A stretch of 64,000 bases of DNA from Rudaea cellulosilytica DSM 22992 (GTDB lineage: Bacteria > Pseudomonadota > Gammaproteobacteria > Xanthomonadales > Rhodanobacteraceae), in the NCBI RefSeq assembly GCF_000378125.1, contig NZ_KB899244.1, forward strand, positions 286,867 through 350,866. The letters are read 5' to 3'. Below the pieces are notes generated by a model. That model ran no database searches. It was not told the origin of the DNA and saw only the letters and a program-made list of their open reading frames with translations. Of the stretch, positions 61,300 to 64,000 are shown one piece after another (position 1 is the stretch's first letter; every line of letters begins with the position of its first letter). The translations under genes and the position numbers were made by a program.

Positions 61300-61869
61300 T
61301 CAGCGACGAACGCGATAGCGGATGTGCGTGGCATCCGGTGTGTCGATCACCCGAACGATCTCCAGCTCGATCCGTGAAGGCAACACCTCGAATAGCCGAC
61401 GACCGCCACCGAACAGCACTGGGATCTGATGGATCTGCAGCTCGTCCAGCACACCGACCTCAAGCGCCCGTTGTGCTGTGTACGCGCCGAGCATCAGCAC
61501 GTTCAGGTTGCCGGCGGCGGCCTTCGCCTGAGCCATCGCGTTCTCGATTCCGTCGCGCACATACGTCACCAACGGATAATTCGCGACGGATGGGCCGGGC
61601 GGCCGGTGGCTGGGCACGAAGATCGGGACACCGTGATTGTCACCGCCCCAGTGATCGATTTGCTCCGCGGTACGCCGACCCGCCAATATCGAACCAGGCG
61701 TGTTCCACTCGTCCCATAATTCTCCGATGGCCCCAGACGGCCGGGAGAAGTCCCCGTACCACTCGTGTAGCCGGTCGAAGGCATCGCCTCCGGGATTGCC
61801 GACTTCGTCGTTCGGACCAGCAATATATCCGTCGAGCGACATTGACATGAATAGTACCGATGCAGACAT
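61300..61869 (-). CDS. cassette 7: RibD/dihydrofolate reductase-like family protein
   Basis: A 189-residue protein of the RibD C-terminal/DHFR-like family: SVLFMSMSLDGYIAGPNDE, GSILAGRRTAEQIDHWGG, LNVLMLGAYTAQRALEVGVL, DELQIHQIPVLFGGGRRLFE. NADPH-dependent reductase fold; not a DfrA-type trimethoprim-resistant DHFR by sequence. The 123 nt upstream of its ATG are unusually long for a cassette and may hold a promoter. Confidence 0.85.
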   Translation of the reverse strand: MSASVLFMSMSLDGYIAGPNDEVGNPGGDAFDRLHEWYGDFSRPSGAIGELWDEWNTPGSILAGRRTAEQIDHWGGDNHGVPIFVPSHRPPGPSVANYPLVTYVRDGIENAMAQAKAAAGNLNVLMLGAYTAQRALEVGVLDELQIHQIPVLFGGGRRLFEVLPSRIELEIVRVIDTPDATHIRYRVRR

Positions 61870-61992
61870 CTGAGTCTCCCGCGCTGTCGAAAGAATGGTG
61901 TTGTATCTGTACGACGAGCGAGGAGCAGCAGAATCGACATGGTCGCTTCAGCTTTTTGCGACTGTACCCAACTACTGTGTGGCTTCTATGGC

Positions 61993-62082
61993 GCCTAACG
62001 CTTGAGATAAGTGGCCGCTGCCACATTGCATGTCGGATTACCGTGGCACGTCGCGGCGGCCCACTTGACCGAATAGTTAGGC
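61993..62082. other. attC site of cassette 8
   Basis: 90 bp, GCCTAAC ... GTTAGGC, both cores perfect. Long imperfect palindrome GTGGCCGCTGCCAC / GTGGCACGTCGCGGCGGCCCAC. Type member of the array's main attC family. Confidence 0.9.
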
Positions 62083-62088
62083 GTCACT

Positions 62089-62634
62089 TTATCGTGGCGC
62101 AGTGCGAAATTTCTGGACCAGTACGGCGATTTCTTTCTGGTATTGGTATTCAGCTTCTTCAGTTGCTTTGAGGACTAGCTCGTTTGCATATTTTTGGAAA
62201 TCTCTGTTGGCGCTAACCTCAATCGCCAATATGCGCTGTCCGACTGGTGATGAGTTGAATGCTATTGAAGCTCGTAGATCGTCGACACTAGCCCGTTCCG
62301 CAAATTTCTCTGCAAAAAAATTAGCTATTCCCTCGCTCGTCGCGTACTCACATGTCTTTTTTCTGTAGTGTGTATAGACGGTCTCCACTTCGCTCCAATA
62401 CGCCGACTTCGGAGAGAGACCGCCAAAAGCTTCAGGGTGTTGGCGATACGCGATGGCAGCCGCTGAGGAAGAGGTTGCGGGCTTAGCACATTCTGTCAGA
62501 TAGTCGGCCTGTACTTGATCGAATTGCAGCAGCCGCACTAATTCTTTAGCCAGAGCCATCTTCTCCGGCGTAGCTTCAGCGCAGGCCGCAGCCGATACGG
62601 TGAGGCTTATGCACAACAATAGAAGTCGAAGCAT
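62089..62634 (-). CDS. cassette 8: secreted DUF2059-like protein
   Basis: A 181-residue protein with a signal peptide (LLLLCISLTVSAAACAEA) and a helical domain like DUF2059: FFAEKFAERASVDDLRASIA, FNSSPVGQRILAIEV, DFQKYANELVLKATEEAEYQ. Periplasmic, function unknown. Cys residues at 24 region, 49 and 95 might pair. Confidence 0.78.
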   Translation of the reverse strand: MLRLLLLCISLTVSAAACAEATPEKMALAKELVRLLQFDQVQADYLTECAKPATSSSAAAIAYRQHPEAFGGLSPKSAYWSEVETVYTHYRKKTCEYATSEGIANFFAEKFAERASVDDLRASIAFNSSPVGQRILAIEVSANRDFQKYANELVLKATEEAEYQYQKEIAVLVQKFRTAPR

Positions 62635-62641
62635 ATGTGAC

Positions 62642-62708
62642 GCCTAACGCTTGAGGTAAGTGGCCGCTGCCACAATGAGGGTCAGATTACCGTGGCACGT
62701 CGCAGCGG
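62642..62708. other. attC of cassette 9, left part (split by IS)
   Basis: GCCTAAC core at 62642-62648 and left palindrome arm, same family as 61993; broken at CGTCGCAGCGG. The remainder is at 63962-63984. Joining the two gives a complete attC of about 90 bp. Confidence 0.88.
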
Positions 62709-62741
62709 GAGAGTTCCTACGCAAAAGTGGACACCCATAAG

Positions 62742-63551
62742 TTAGGTATATCGTGCTTCAAACTCACTGGGAGATTGGTAACCCAGTGCGGAGTGTAGCC
62801 GTTGCGTGTTGTAGAAATCGATATAGCGTCGTAGAGCTGCTCGCAGCGTGTGTTCGCTGGTGAACTGCTGGCGATGATACATGTCCGATTTCATCGACTT
62901 GTTCCACGACTCCATATGAGCGTTGTCCGTCATCCGGCGCGGACGATTCACGCTCTGCACAAGGCCGCCCCGTGTGAGCAAATGCCTGAATTCGCTGGCA
63001 AGAAACTCGATACCGCGATCGCTGTGAACGAGCGTGCCCGGTGCCGGCTGGCGATGGCGAATGGCCGATGCCAATGCGCGGCGAGTCAGACGAGCGGTCT
63101 TTTCCCTTCCCAACGCCCAACCGAGCAGCCGGCGTGAGTGGCGGTCCATAACCGTCGCCAGATAGCGCCAGCTGCCTGAGACTTGCAGATAGGTGACGTC
63201 TGCAACCCACACCTGATTGGGCCGCTCGATCCTCAGCGCATGGACTTTATTCTCGCTCTGGGCAAAGAACCGGGCGATGCCGGGAATGCGGCGATAGAGC
63301 TTGGCTGAGCAGGCGCGGATAGCGTGCTTGCGCATCAATCGTTCGATTCGCCTGCGTCCGGCAGGCTCCCCCTCTCGCTTCAGTGCCGCGTGCACGCGCG
63401 GACTGCCATAGGTCTCGTGGCTGTCGCGATGCACCTGGCGTACCCGTTCCAGAAGTCGCGCATCTACTTCGCCCCGCAGACTGACTGGCCGGTTGCGCCA
63501 GGCATAGTAGCCACTGGCGCTCACGCCATAGACGCGGCACATGCGTTTCAC
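62742..63551 (-). CDS. IS3-family transposase OrfB (DDE catalytic part)
   Basis: A 269-residue integrase core with D118 ([10 protein letters not shown]), D178 ([10 protein letters not shown]) and E214 ([10 protein letters not shown]): exact D-59-D-35-E spacing of IS3 elements. Preceded by HTH_21-type [19 protein letters not shown]. It can start at GTG 63551, but is probably made mainly as OrfAB by -1 frameshift at the A7 run (63623-63629) in orfA. Confidence 0.95.
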   Translation of the reverse strand: MKRMCRVYGVSASGYYAWRNRPVSLRGEVDARLLERVRQVHRDSHETYGSPRVHAALKREGEPAGRRRIERLMRKHAIRACSAKLYRRIPGIARFFAQSENKVHALRIERPNQVWVADVTYLQVSGSWRYLATVMDRHSRRLLGWALGREKTARLTRRALASAIRHRQPAPGTLVHSDRGIEFLASEFRHLLTRGGLVQSVNRPRRMTDNAHMESWNKSMKSDMYHRQQFTSEHTLRAALRRYIDFYNTQRLHSALGYQSPSEFEARYT

Positions 63552-63904
63552 CGGATGGGCTTCTTGGTGGTGGTGGATGAAAGCGAAGATGTCGTTCTTC
63601 GAGCCGAAGTGAAGGCGATCGCTTTTTTTAAAAGGTCATGCTCAAGCTTGAGTTGCTCGTAAGCCCTCTTCATGCGGCGCAGCTCTTTGAGCTCTGCTGC
63701 CACCGCTTCATCCACAACGGCACCTTTGGTCACGATCACTCCTTCGCGCGCTTGCTTACGCCAAAGAGACAGCATGAAGGGATGAATGTAAAGCGACTCC
63801 GCAACGTCCTTGACCGATACGCCAGACAACCGGCTCAACCGCACCGCTGTCGCCTTGAATTCCTTGCTGTATCGACACGTCGTTCTGGGACCGGGTGATG
63901 CCAT
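63548..63904 (-). CDS. IS3-family transposase OrfA (HTH part)
   Basis: A 118-residue protein with a helix-turn-helix ([20 protein letters not shown]) and a leucine-zipper-like coiled coil ([20 protein letters not shown]). AGGAG precedes ATG 63904. The slippery A7 run at 63623-63629 lies after KK near residue 94; a -1 shift there continues into the orfB frame, as in other IS3 members. Confidence 0.93.
   Translation of the reverse strand: MASPGPRTTCRYSKEFKATAVRLSRLSGVSVKDVAESLYIHPFMLSLWRKQAREGVIVTKGAVVDEAVAAELKELRRMKRAYEQLKLEHDLLKKAIAFTSARRTTSSLSSTTTKKPIR
63623..63629 (-). other. probable -1 frameshift site in the IS transposase
   Basis: AAAAAAA on the coding strand (TTTAAAAAAAGC) inside orfA. 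After a -1 shift the frame reads through [20 protein letters not shown] into OrfB, giving a continuous OrfAB. Confidence 0.7.
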
Positions 63905-63961
63905 CGCAAGACTCCTGAATAGTTAGTTCAGGGTGTCCACTAACCCGTAGGAACTATCCGG

Positions 63962-63984
63962 TCCACTTGACCGAATAGTTAGCC
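63962..63984. other. attC of cassette 9, right part
   Basis: TCCACTTGACCGAATA followed by GTTAGCC (63978-63984), the second half of the split attC. The remaining 16 nt of the window start cassette 9, whose gene is outside. Confidence 0.85.
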
Positions 63985-64000
63985 GGCAGCTGGCTAGCCG

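Larger units (their letters stand above)
62709..63958 (-). mobile_element. IS3-family insertion sequence, about 1250 bp
   Basis: Ends GAGAGTTCCTAC (left) and, reversed, GATAGTTCCTAC (right), followed inside by AGTGGACACCC-type sequence as in the IS3 group. Flanked by CGG at 62706-62708 and 63959-63961, a 3-bp target duplication. Carries overlapping orfA and orfB. It has landed in the stem of an attC site; both transposase frames look intact. Confidence 0.9.
58600..64000. mobile_element. integron gene-cassette array (extends past window)
   Basis: Eight short genes, all on the minus strand and of unrelated families, each with an attC-like site at its 3' side; lower GC than the rest of the window. 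Sites begin RYYYAAC and end GTTRRRY, 60-94 bp long and palindromic. Orientation predicts attI/intI to the right of the window, if they exist; otherwise this is an array without integrase. The right part is interrupted by an IS3-family element. Confidence 0.9.

Noticed and set aside
61300..61869. Trimethoprim-resistance dihydrofolate reductase cassette
   Set aside because: Sequence is of the RibD C-terminal type, lacking DfrA/DfrB features.
63985..64000. attI or integrase start at the right edge
   Set aside because: Only 16 nt remain after the attC; nothing can be assigned.

Overview
The window is about 65% GC by eye, with Gram-negative envelope genes (lpxK, msbA, lolCD, outer-membrane proteins) and a gene order (lolC-lolD-comEC-exbB-exbD-msbA-lpxK, sdhCDAB followed by sdhE) that points to a gammaproteobacterium of the Xanthomonadales/Lysobacterales. 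Genus is not determinable from the sequence alone. No rRNA, tRNA or CRISPR array was found.

Layout: (1) 1-2760, an Anbu-type operon (circularly permuted ATP-grasp, alpha-E protein, start of the proteasome-like Anbu peptidase) containing a dispersed repeat. (2) 2925-9471, PadR regulator with a divergent DHA2 transporter, a DksA-like zinc finger protein, DUF3297, a wax ester synthase-like acyltransferase, a CPA2 antiporter and a Pr6Pr membrane protein. (3) 9515-18743, a complete NAD-dependent molybdenum formate dehydrogenase operon (OFA transporter, fdsG, fdsB, fdsA, fdhD/fdsC, fdsD) with a divergent ModE/LysR-like regulator and a palindrome placed as an activator site. (4) 18759-23498, an AraC regulator overlapping a degenerate SDR, then mgtA with a structured leader. 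(5) 23510-31855, the lipid A/lipoprotein export and competence cluster. (6) 32218-38987, an outer-membrane barrel, then the succinate dehydrogenase operon framed by assembly factor genes (SDHAF4-like first; sdhE and ygfX last), and ygfZ. (7) 39391-50610, mixed housekeeping genes: SleB-like hydrolase, MgtC, DUF2252, glycine-zipper lipoprotein, mgtE, tatD, tcdA, c-type cytochrome, two divergent pirins, cold-shock protein, and a GNAT/arginase-like pair. (8) 50616-58586, RidA and a Tat-exported M19 dipeptidase homologue, a Tat-exported PCMT, then a membrane spermidine-synthase-like protein with two hydrolases.

(9) From about 58600 to the right edge the DNA changes character: lower GC, short unrelated ORFs all on the minus strand, each followed by a palindromic RYYYAAC...GTTRRRY recombination site. 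This is an integron gene-cassette array of eight cassettes plus a ninth attC that is split by a 1.25-kb IS3-family element with a 3-bp target duplication. No integrase or attI lies in the window; cassette orientation predicts them, if present, to the right of 64000. Cassette products include a MazG-like protein, a VOC protein, a DUF2059-like secreted protein, a RibD/DHFR-like reductase, small membrane proteins, and a 121-residue protein resembling the EF-Tu-binding part of elongation factor Ts. The last is the most novel item here.
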